DNA from: a virus | DNA: 64,000 bases | Direction: 5' to 3' (one strand) | IMG/VR virus record: IMGVR_UViG_3300048930_001424 | Coordinates: 1 to 64,000 of that record | Shown: positions 8,394 through 15,475 of the stretch, piece after piece | How positions within the stretch are numbered: the stretch's first letter is position 1 | How the letters are laid out: every line of letters begins with the position of its first letter | Position numbers and translations under genes: made by a program | The notes under the pieces: model-generated | What the model was told of the DNA's origin: nothing | The model's input: only the letters and a program-made list of their open reading frames with translations | The model's database searches: none

Positions 8394-8915
8394 ATGCAAA
8401 TCGACCCCAAGGACCTCCAGTTCACCAACATCGTCATCTCCGCAGAAATGAAGAAACTCCACCTCCGCGGCATCCTGCGCAGCGACGAGATGGAACCGTT
8501 CGCCAGCGAAGTGCTGGCACGCCTCCTGGCCGTGTGGGACTCCTTCGACTCCGCTCGCGGGCCGCGCGAGGCGTTCATCAACACCGTCGTGAGCAACCTG
8601 ATCGCCTCCCTCCTGCGCGAGCGGTACGCCCAGAAGCGCCGGGGAACGACCCAGCCGCTGGATGGCGTCGCCGACGTGCTTGTGGATCGCGCGACCTCCG
8701 ACGGCAGGCAGGAACACATCATCAACCTGCGGATCGACCTCGCCAACGCCTTGCCGCGATTGACGCCCTTCCAGCGCCAGATCGTGGACCTCCTCCAGCG
8801 GGACGCGTTGACGCCAGTGGCGGAGCAGTTGGGTATCCCCCGCCGGACTCTTCGTGACCAGTGCGCCCGCATCCGGGATGTCTTCCGCGACGCTGGGCTG
8901 GAGGAGTACCTGTGA
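8394..8915 (+). CDS. Sigma-70-like (ECF-type) phage protein
   Basis: 173-aa protein with an ECF-sigma layout. A region-2-like helix pair lies near residues 20-85 (LLAVWDSFDSARGPREAFIN through LLRERYAQKRRG). A region-4-like HTH lies near 120-165 (LPRLTPFQRQIVDLL, VAEQLGIPRRTLRDQCARIR). It is short but near normal for minimal ECF proteins. It opens the phage replication module and lies just before one copy of the repeated promoter-like motif, which suggests it directs that promoter class. A related protein begins at 63631, after the second cassette. Region 2 is degenerate enough that a non-sigma regulator of similar fold cannot be ruled out. Confidence 0.7.
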   Translation: MQIDPKDLQFTNIVISAEMKKLHLRGILRSDEMEPFASEVLARLLAVWDSFDSARGPREAFINTVVSNLIASLLRERYAQKRRGTTQPLDGVADVLVDRATSDGRQEHIINLRIDLANALPRLTPFQRQIVDLLQRDALTPVAEQLGIPRRTLRDQCARIRDVFRDAGLEEYL

Positions 8916-8918
8916 TCG

Positions 8919-8951
8919 CCTCCGCCACTCGTTTCCCCGTTCGCGTAGATG
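8919..8951 (+). promoter_or_regulatory. Candidate element-specific promoter, copy B
   Basis: CCTCCGCCAC at 8919-8928, 11 nt, TTCGCGTAGATG at 8940-8951. It fills the short gap between the sigma-like stop (8915) and the next gene, whose AGGAGG (8957-8962) and ATG (8969) follow directly. If the right-hand block acts as a -10, the transcript would start almost at the ribosome binding site. It would drive the small gene and the primase-helicase. Confidence 0.55.
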
Positions 8952-8968
8952 TGCTCAGGAGGCTCAAC

Positions 8969-9292
8969 ATGACCACCAAGGACGAACGCTCTGGCCGTTC
9001 CGTGTATCGCATTCAGTTCAACGAGACGACCGACATGGGCGCGGTCGAAGACACCCTGCTGCTTGCCATTCTCTCCGTGGGCTGCCTGCACGGGGAATCC
9101 GCCGTCCGCCTGGAGGCCGGTTACGCCATCAACGCCGAGGAACGGCTCGTCGTCCTCGACGCCGGTGCCCCGCTCGCGCTCGCCGTGGCACGAGTGTTCG
9201 TCGGCATGTGCTCGCACGAACTCGGGAACGACGCTTTCCGCGTCCTTCGTGGCGAGGGAACTGTCCCGAAGGAGGTTGCGGTTGCATCGTGA
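8969..9292 (+). CDS. Small phage protein upstream of primase
   Basis: 107-aa protein of unknown function. It begins at the ATG at 8969, preceded by a strong AGGAGG, rather than at in-frame GTGs upstream that would overlap the sigma-like gene and the promoter motif. Its sequence (YRIQFNETTDMGAVEDTLLLAI, then AVRLEAGYAI) suggests a compact alpha/beta fold. The stop overlaps the primase GTG (GTGA), so the two are translated together. A replication-associated role is inferred only from position. Confidence 0.6.
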   Translation: MTTKDERSGRSVYRIQFNETTDMGAVEDTLLLAILSVGCLHGESAVRLEAGYAINAEERLVVLDAGAPLALAVARVFVGMCSHELGNDAFRVLRGEGTVPKEVAVAS

Positions 9293-11739
9293 CCACCGAA
9301 TCTTCCGGCGACGCGGAGCCCAATGACCCGACGGCGGGCCGCGAGACATCCTCAACCCTCGCGGCCCTCGACCCGACCCGCATCCCCGCAGCCCTGCGTG
9401 AACGTTCGCAGTGGGTGTGCTGGAAGTACATCACCCGGGGCGGGAAGCAGACCAAGTGCCCCGTCAACGCGCGGGGGGGCGGGCGCGCGGATTCGACTGA
9501 TCCGGCAACCTGGGCCTCATTCGATGAGGTGGTCGCGGCGTGGAAGACGGGTGGGTACGCCGGTATCGGTTACGTCTTCACTGCCGACGGCCCGTTCGCC
9601 GGGATCGACCTGGACGGGTGTATCGACGACGCCGGGAACATCGTCTCGGCCGCACGCCAGATCATCGACTCGCTGAACTCCTACACCGAGATCTCGCCCA
9701 GCGGGCGCGGCGTGAAGGTGTTTATCGCCGGGCGCAAGCCGGATGGCGTCGGCTGCAAGTCCAAGGCCATCGCAGGATTCAAGGAATCCGAGGTTTACGA
9801 CCGGGATCGGTTCTTCACCGTTACGGGTCAGCGCGTGCCGGACACGCCGGATGGCGTTGAGGAGCGGCAGACCGCACTCAACACGCTCTGCACGCGGCTT
9901 TGGCCGAAGAAGCCGAAGCCGCATCTGAATGGAGCAGTCGTCGGCACAGGCTTCGGTGGTGACGACGCCGCGCTGATCAAGCGTGCCAGCGCCGCGAAGA
10001 ACGGCGATCGCTTCGGAAAACTGTGGGCGGGCGACACGTCTCTGCACGGCGACGACGCCAGCGGGGCCGATCAGGCGCTGTGCAACTCCCTCGCGTTCTG
10101 GACCGGCAAGGACGCCGACCGGATGGATCGCCTGTTCCGTGGCTCGGGCCTGTTCCGTGAGAAATGGGACGAGAAGCGCGGTGCCCGAACCTACGGACAG
10201 ATGACAATCGAGAAGGCGATTGCGGACTGCCAGGAGACATATGCACCGCGCCGCCGTGCCGCGTCAACGACCGCCGCGCCCGATGGCAGCGCAGAACCCG
10301 AGCCCGGCGAGGGCGGTGATTCGCTCGTGCCACTCGGCCAGCACGACCCCGCGACCGGCCGGTTGGTGCTCTCGCCCCGGCGCACGCTTCCGACGGCCGA
10401 GGCATACGCCCGCGAGTTCAACCAGCACGCCGAAGGCCGAACGCTGCACGGCTATGGCGGCCTGCTCATGGAATGGCGCGGCAACCGCTACTGCCAAGTG
10501 GAGGAGGAATGGCTCAAGCAGCGGCTCCAGCCGTGGCTGCACAAGGCGCTGCGGTATGTGCTCAACAAGCAGACGGGCGAGATGGAACTGGTGGACTTCG
10601 AGTCCAACCCGACGACGGTCAAGCAGGCGCTCGACACCATCCGAGCGTTCGTTCACCTCCCCGCTTCGACGGTGTCTCCATCATGGCTCGGCAGCGGCAA
10701 GGACCGTCCGCCCGCGCTCGAACTGCTGCCCTGCAAGTCGCTGAATCTGCATATCCCGACCGGGCGCGTGTTGGCCCCGACGCCCGCGCTGTTCACCATC
10801 AACGCGCTCGACTTCGACTACGAACCCAACCCCGAGCCGCCCGAGCGGTGGATCAAGTTCCTCGAGCAGTTGTTCGGGGACGACCTCGAATCCGTGGACC
10901 TGCTCCAGGAATGGATGGGCTACTGCCTCACGGGCGACACGAGCCAGCAGAAGATGCTGCTCCTCGTGGGGCCGAGGCGGTCGGGCAAGGGCACGATCGG
11001 CCGCATCGTCACACGCCTGGTCGGCGCGGGCAACGTCGTGGGGCCAACGACCAGCAGTCTGGCCGGGAACTTCGGCCTCCAGCCCCTGATCGAGAAGTCC
11101 CTGGCCATCGTCAGCGACGCTCGCTTCGGCGGCGACAACGTCGGCACCGTCGTCGAACGCCTGCTGTGCATTTCTGGCGAGGACACCCTGACCATCGACC
11201 GCAAGTTCCTCGGGTCCGTCAGCATGAAACTGGCGACGCGGTTCATGTTCCTGACGAACGAACTGCCCCGCCTCAACGACGCCAGCACGGCGTTGGCCGG
11301 GCGATTCCTTGTGCTGCGGCTTTCCAACACGTTCTACGGCACCGAGGACGTGACGCTCACCGACCAACTGCTCGCCGAGTTGCCGGGAATCCTGCTCTGG
11401 GCGATTGAGGGGTGGAAGCGGCTGCGGGCGCGCGGTCGGTTCATCCAGCCCAAGAGCGGCGAGGACGCCATCCGCGACATGGAGGACCTCGGCTCCCCTG
11501 TCGGCGCCTTCATCCGCGACCGCTGCGTTGTCGGCGTGGGCCATCGAGCATGGGTGGACAACCTCTACGACGCCTGGAAGGGGTGGTGCGAGCAGGACGG
11601 GCGCAATGCAGTCAGCACGAAGCAGGCGTTCGGACGCGACCTCATGGCCGCCGCGCCGGGCGTTGCGCGCCGTCGCGGAACAGGCATGGTCTCGTTCTAC
11701 GAGGGCATCGGGCTACGCGGGGAGGTGCCGCCCGTATGA
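9289..11739 (+). CDS. Phage primase-helicase (Prim-Pol plus SF3 helicase)
   Basis: 816-aa replication protein from a GTG that overlaps the previous stop. Residues about 25-190 look like a primase-polymerase N-terminal domain (QWVCWKYI, GIGYVF, FAGIDLDGCID with an acidic D-x-D pair, and the SPSGRGVKVFI segment). A linker near 320-360 precedes a D5/SF3-type helicase with Walker A GPRRSGKGT near residue 562, a Walker B/B' region (LAIVSDARFGG), and a late FLTNELPRLNDAS segment with FVVLRL-like sensor features. This fusion is typical of phages and satellites that initiate their own replication. The GC-rich repeat-bearing region just downstream could contain the origin. Confidence 0.9.
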   Translation: MTTESSGDAEPNDPTAGRETSSTLAALDPTRIPAALRERSQWVCWKYITRGGKQTKCPVNARGGGRADSTDPATWASFDEVVAAWKTGGYAGIGYVFTADGPFAGIDLDGCIDDAGNIVSAARQIIDSLNSYTEISPSGRGVKVFIAGRKPDGVGCKSKAIAGFKESEVYDRDRFFTVTGQRVPDTPDGVEERQTALNTLCTRLWPKKPKPHLNGAVVGTGFGGDDAALIKRASAAKNGDRFGKLWAGDTSLHGDDASGADQALCNSLAFWTGKDADRMDRLFRGSGLFREKWDEKRGARTYGQMTIEKAIADCQETYAPRRRAASTTAAPDGSAEPEPGEGGDSLVPLGQHDPATGRLVLSPRRTLPTAEAYAREFNQHAEGRTLHGYGGLLMEWRGNRYCQVEEEWLKQRLQPWLHKALRYVLNKQTGEMELVDFESNPTTVKQALDTIRAFVHLPASTVSPSWLGSGKDRPPALELLPCKSLNLHIPTGRVLAPTPALFTINALDFDYEPNPEPPERWIKFLEQLFGDDLESVDLLQEWMGYCLTGDTSQQKMLLLVGPRRSGKGTIGRIVTRLVGAGNVVGPTTSSLAGNFGLQPLIEKSLAIVSDARFGGDNVGTVVERLLCISGEDTLTIDRKFLGSVSMKLATRFMFLTNELPRLNDASTALAGRFLVLRLSNTFYGTEDVTLTDQLLAELPGILLWAIEGWKRLRARGRFIQPKSGEDAIRDMEDLGSPVGAFIRDRCVVGVGHRAWVDNLYDAWKGWCEQDGRNAVSTKQAFGRDLMAAAPGVARRRGTGMVSFYEGIGLRGEVPPV

Positions 11740-11762
11740 GCCCCGCTGCCCCGCACTGTCAC

Positions 11763-11870
11763 GAACTGTCGCGTCAGTCGCCATCGTTGCCGACCGCACC
11801 CCGCGTGCGTGCGTGCGCGTGCGATGGCGCGCCCGCGTGCATAGGTATCAATAGGAACTGTCGCGTCAGT
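11763..11870. repeat. Direct repeat in GC-rich intergenic region
   Basis: The 16-mer GAACTGTCGCGTCAGT occurs at 11763-11778 and again at 11855-11870. Both copies lie in a roughly 610-bp gap (11740-12349) that holds no convincing gene and has very strong GC bias. The repeats follow the primase-helicase gene directly, a common place for phage replication origins, so they may be initiator binding sites. The rest of the gap shows only short GC-rich palindromes and spurious long open frames on both strands. Confidence 0.5.
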
Positions 11871-12349
11871 GCGCGGCAGTGCGCCGCAGCACCGCCCCCT
11901 TGCGGGCTCCCGCCCGTGGGCCACGACGTTGGCCCGGGTCGCGGCGTTGCGGACGGCTCGGGGCGTTGCCCCGCCGTCGCGCTCGCGGCCCACGGCCCAA
12001 CGTCGCCCAGCAGGGCGCGACGGGGCGGATTGTGGGTAACAGGGTCGGGTGGGCGCGGGTTAGGTACTTCCCGAGGGGGGACCGGCCCCCTACGCCCGCG
12101 GGAACAGCCGCGCTTGGCGACTGAGTTTGTTTGCGCGTCCGAGCGCCGGGCGGGGGGCGTCGCGGCGTTCTCCGCCCGCTCCGGCCAGGCCGCGACGTGG
12201 GCCAACGTGGGCGAATCCGTGGCCAACGGGCGGGGCCGGGAACGGGCAACCCGACGCCAATCCGACGCAGATCCAACAGCAAACCGACAGGTCCGGCCGC
12301 GCGTGCGGCGGGGCATGAACGGAATCGCAATCGCCGCAAGGAGCGAGGC

Positions 12350-13717
12350 ATGAAGATCGAGATGTGGCCGCTGGCCAAGGTCAAGCCGTACGAGAAGAAC
12401 CCGCGCAAGAACGAGGGCGCGATCGACGCGGTCGCCAAGAGCATCCAGGAGTTCGGGTTCCGCGTCCCGATCGTCGTCGATGGCGATGGCGTCGTCATCG
12501 CCGGACACACCCGGCTCAAGGCCGCTGAGAAACTCGGGCTGGAAAAGGTGCCCGTGCATGTCGCGCGGGAACTCAGCGCCGACAAGGTGCGGGCGCTGCG
12601 CATCGCCGACAACAAACTCCACGAACTCTCGTCGTGGGACATGGAGCTGCTGCCGATCGAACTGGGCGACCTTCAGAGCGCCGACTTCGATCTGTCGCTT
12701 CTGGGATTCAGCGAAGAGGACCTGAGCGCGCTCATGGCCCCAGCCGGGAACGATGGGCTCACCGATCCCGACGATGTTCCCGGTCCACCCGACGCCGCGA
12801 CGACCGTGCCCGGCGACATCTGGGTGCTCGGCAACCACCGACTCATGTGCGGCGATAGCAGCAAGCCTGCGGACCTCGACCGTCTGCTCGGCGGCCAGCA
12901 GATCCATCTCGTCAACACGGACCCACCGTACAACGTCAAGGTCGAGCCGCGCTCGAACAACGCCATCGTCGCGGGCCTGAGTTCATTCGCGTTGCCCGGC
13001 AAGTCCGACCAGCACGACCAGCAGAGTGCCGACCTCAACCGCTACCCCGAGAAGAGCAGGGCCACGCACAAGAAGCTCCGCGCGAAGGACCGCCCGCTCA
13101 TGAACGACTTCATGACTGACGAGGCGTTCGACATGCTGCTCGACGCCTGGTTCGGCAACATCGCCCGCGTCCTGATTCCCGGCGGCGGGTTCTACATCTG
13201 GGGCGGCTACGCCAACTGCGGCAACTACCCGCCCGTGCTGAAGCGTCACGAGCTCTACTTCGCGCAGGCGGTCATCTGGGTGAAGGAGCACCCCGTGCTC
13301 ACGCGCAAGGACTTCATGGGCAACCACGAATGGTGTTTCTACGGCTGGAAGGAGGGCGCTGCCCACCGCTTCTTCGGCCCCGCCAACGTTCCGGATGTGT
13401 GGTCGATCAAGAAGGTCAACCCGCAGAGCATGGTCCACCTCACGGAGAAGCCCGTCGAGTTGGCGCGTCGCGCCATTGAGTTCTCGTCGCGCCCCGGCGA
13501 AAACGTGCTCGACCTCTTCGGCGGGAGCGGCAGCACGCTCATTGGCGCAGAGATGACCGGGCGGCGCGCCTTCCTCATGGAACTCGACGCGCTCTACTGC
13601 GATGTCATCGTGCAGCGGTGGGAGAAGTTCACGGGCCGGAAGGCGGAGCGGCTGGGCTCAAACGCTGTGGCCGAAGAGAAAGCCGCGACCCGTGTCGCGG
13701 CAAAGGGGAAGGCGTGA
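12350..13717 (+). CDS. ParB-like domain fused to DNA adenine/cytosine methyltransferase
   Basis: 455-aa protein. A ParB/Srx-type N-terminal domain (residues 1-100: VKPYEKNPRKN, GFRVPIVVD, GHTRLKAAEKLG) leads into an N4/N6 DNA methyltransferase with catalytic DPPY at about 191-194 and the SAM-binding FGGSGST near residue 390. The motif order (catalytic before SAM site) is that of the beta class. The ATG at 12350 has AAGGAG upstream; longer in-frame starts give low-complexity sequence. There is no restriction partner beside it, so it is an orphan phage methyltransferase that probably protects phage DNA or tunes regulation. Such ParB-MTase fusions are common in phages. Confidence 0.93.
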   Translation: MKIEMWPLAKVKPYEKNPRKNEGAIDAVAKSIQEFGFRVPIVVDGDGVVIAGHTRLKAAEKLGLEKVPVHVARELSADKVRALRIADNKLHELSSWDMELLPIELGDLQSADFDLSLLGFSEEDLSALMAPAGNDGLTDPDDVPGPPDAATTVPGDIWVLGNHRLMCGDSSKPADLDRLLGGQQIHLVNTDPPYNVKVEPRSNNAIVAGLSSFALPGKSDQHDQQSADLNRYPEKSRATHKKLRAKDRPLMNDFMTDEAFDMLLDAWFGNIARVLIPGGGFYIWGGYANCGNYPPVLKRHELYFAQAVIWVKEHPVLTRKDFMGNHEWCFYGWKEGAAHRFFGPANVPDVWSIKKVNPQSMVHLTEKPVELARRAIEFSSRPGENVLDLFGGSGSTLIGAEMTGRRAFLMELDALYCDVIVQRWEKFTGRKAERLGSNAVAEEKAATRVAAKGKA

Positions 13718-13725
13718 TGCACCCC

Positions 13726-13971
13726 TCAGTTCTCGTCGCTGGCGGGGAGCGGCCCGTCGCTCGCCTCGTCCCATTCGAGGGCGTAGCGCTCGGCGATGTC
13801 CGCAAGGTCATGCTCCGTCAGGTAGTCCGCCGTCTTGCGGTCTTGGCAAGCGGCAACCGCTCGCGCGAGGTCAGCCCACTCTTCGATGGTCAGCATCTGG
13901 TCCTGCCGTGCGCCGAGCACATAGAGAGCGGCTTGAAGAACGGCTTCGAGTTGGGCGGGCGTCGCGGTCAT
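13726..13971 (-). CDS. Small phage protein, unknown
   Basis: 81-aa acidic helical protein (MTATPAQLEAVLQAALYVLG, then EEWADLARAVAACQDRKTADYL). Last gene of a three-gene minus-strand block inside the otherwise plus-strand prophage. It lies immediately after the HARE-HTH gene and its 3' end meets the methyltransferase 3' end. Composition and coding pattern look genuine. Function is unknown; location suggests a small regulatory or accessory (moron-type) gene. Confidence 0.65.
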   Translation of the reverse strand: MTATPAQLEAVLQAALYVLGARQDQMLTIEEWADLARAVAACQDRKTADYLTEHDLADIAERYALEWDEASDGPLPASDEN

Positions 13972-13974
13972 AGT

Positions 13975-14439
13975 TCAAGCCCCCTTTCCCGCGACGAAGA
14001 CGCCGCGCTCGTGCTTCTTGAAGCGGGCCGCGTTTCCCTTGGCGGCGATCTCGCGGATGATGGCGGCGTAGAGCGTGGCCTCGGGTGTCTTGCCGCCGGG
14101 GCTCTTCCAGAGTCCCTTGGCCTCCATCTCCGCGATCATGTCCGTCGCCCGCATGGGCTTGGTGGCCTTGGCGAGCACCTGCGCGGCGGCGTCGAGGGCG
14201 CTCACGCGCTTGGGCTTCTTCTCCTTCGCGGGCTTCGGGGCCTTGGGCGTTTTGGGGGCCTTGCCGCCCGTGGCCTTCGCGGCGGGCTTCCCGTCCAGGC
14301 GGTTCTGAATCTCGGCGATCGCCTCCTTGCGGGCCTTGTCCGTCGTGGCGGACATCGCGTGCTTCTGCTTCTGGGCAGCGATGGCGCGGGCGGCGCTCTT
14401 GGACATCCGGGCGGGCTTCTTGGTCGTCTTCGTACTCAT
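13975..14439 (-). CDS. HARE-HTH domain protein
   Basis: 154-aa basic protein. A Lys/Ala/Pro-rich, histone-tail-like N-terminal half (residues 1-75) is followed by a HARE-HTH (winged-helix) domain at about 76-150: [39 protein letters not shown], and [17 protein letters not shown] domains occur in bacterial DNA-binding and restriction proteins and are thought to sense DNA methylation or modification. The methyltransferase encoded next door makes that idea attractive here. The start chosen is the second Met, which has GGAGAT upstream; a Met four residues earlier is possible. Confidence 0.8.
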   Translation of the reverse strand: MSTKTTKKPARMSKSAARAIAAQKQKHAMSATTDKARKEAIAEIQNRLDGKPAAKATGGKAPKTPKAPKPAKEKKPKRVSALDAAAQVLAKATKPMRATDMIAEMEAKGLWKSPGGKTPEATLYAAIIREIAAKGNAARFKKHERGVFVAGKGA

Positions 14440-14529
14440 GCTGATCTCCAAACTACAGGTGCGGAATCCCGCCGCACACTGCGGCGGGGAATCGCGTGCG
14501 GCGCGGTGTCCCGCGTCGTCGCGTGCTGG

Positions 14530-15066
14530 TCACTTCCCGAAGATGTGTTCGGCGAGGCCCGCGGCGAGCAGGCCGACGATGGCCTTGGCCGCGTCGGTCG
14601 TGGGCTTGCGATCCCAGCCCCGGTCGAAGCACGCGACCTCGGTGTGCGTGAAATGCTCCTGCAACCAGAGCTTCGAGATGCGGCTGTCGTCGAGTTCGTA
14701 GGCGGCGTCGGTGGCGTGCTCGGGGAAGACCAGCGCCTCGAAGGCGTGGCCCGCGATGTTCCCCTTGACCCAGGTTCCGCCCGTCGGGCGTCCGGTCTTC
14801 TTGGTGATCTCCAGCGTGTCGAGCATCTCGCTGGGGTCCGTCGGCGTGGTCGGGATGGGCTTCCCGCTCGCGGCGGCGAATCCGGCCTCGAAGGCAAGCG
14901 CGATCGCGTCGCGGATGCTGGCCACCGAGATGTCGTGGAAGTCGAGCGCGTCGCGCTTGCGGTCCTTGAGCGTCTCCAACCCGAGCCGGTTGCGGACCGC
15001 TTCCGTCGCCATGTGGAGGGCCTTGGCCTTGTTCGTCGTCGTCTTCGTGCTCTTTTTCGCGTTCAT
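14530..15066 (-). CDS. DUF6900-like phage protein
   Basis: 178-aa protein with a basic, Thr/Lys-rich start (KKSTKTTTNKAK). A helical segment near residues 40-65 (DFHDISVASIRDAIALAFEA) resembles DUF6900. A second domain near 95-160 is marked by GNIAGHAFEALVFPEH and FTHTEVACFDRGWD. The start at 15066 follows an AAAGGAG-type site; the longer open frame lacks one. It heads the minus-strand trio and is divergent from the terminase genes. The domain assignment is by memory of the pattern and function is unknown. Confidence 0.65.
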   Translation of the reverse strand: MNAKKSTKTTTNKAKALHMATEAVRNRLGLETLKDRKRDALDFHDISVASIRDAIALAFEAGFAAASGKPIPTTPTDPSEMLDTLEITKKTGRPTGGTWVKGNIAGHAFEALVFPEHATDAAYELDDSRISKLWLQEHFTHTEVACFDRGWDRKPTTDAAKAIVGLLAAGLAEHIFGK

Positions 15067-15235
15067 GTTCGTGTTCTCCTTTGCGGGGTTCCGCCCCGCG
15101 TTGTGACACATGAAGCCATGACACTCGCCAACCGGCAAGGCAAAGCGGCGAGGATTCGCCGTGAATCTCGCTGTTGTGGGCAACTACGCGAACGATGTGG
15201 GCAACTGGCGGGACGTGCAGGTCCGGGAGGTGGGC

Positions 15236-15475
15236 ATGACTCCCGAACACGCGCCTAGTCCCGGGCCAGCACAGGGGATGTCCCGGCTCAACCCGGCCGC
15301 GTTGCCCGTGGCGGATGCGGCCCGCGTCCTGTCCCGGCTCGGCGGCAAAGCCGTCACCGAAGCGATGCTGCGCGCTGACATCGATGCGGGCGCTCCCGCA
15401 AACGCCGACGGCAGCATCAACCTCGTGCACTACGCCGCATGGCTCGTGAAGGAGTTGTCCGCCGGTGGCGATTAA
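15236..15475 (+). CDS. Small terminase-like protein
   Basis: 79-aa protein encoded directly before and overlapping the large terminase. Its segment LNPAALPVADAARVLSRLGG through HYAAWLVKEL matches, position by position, the first 65 residues of the large terminase (INPRKLKPGELARLLNST through RYVAWLVTSR). Both are therefore copies of one small winged-HTH-like DNA-recognition domain. This, and its place, support a small-subunit role in packaging-site recognition. An in-frame ATG at 15161 would lengthen it, but the ATG at 15236 has a GGGAGGTGGG region upstream. A classical TerS family was not recognised. Confidence 0.6.
   Translation: MTPEHAPSPGPAQGMSRLNPAALPVADAARVLSRLGGKAVTEAMLRADIDAGAPANADGSINLVHYAAWLVKELSAGGD

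Noticed and set aside
12131-12349. N-terminal extension of the ParB-methyltransferase
   Set aside because: The extension is Arg/Gly/Ala low complexity; the ATG at 12350 has AAGGAG upstream and starts at the ParB domain.
11697-12353. Long open frames on both strands in the GC-rich gap
   Set aside because: Several overlapping frames of similar length with low-complexity Arg/Ala/Pro composition; none has a good start or similarity to known proteins.
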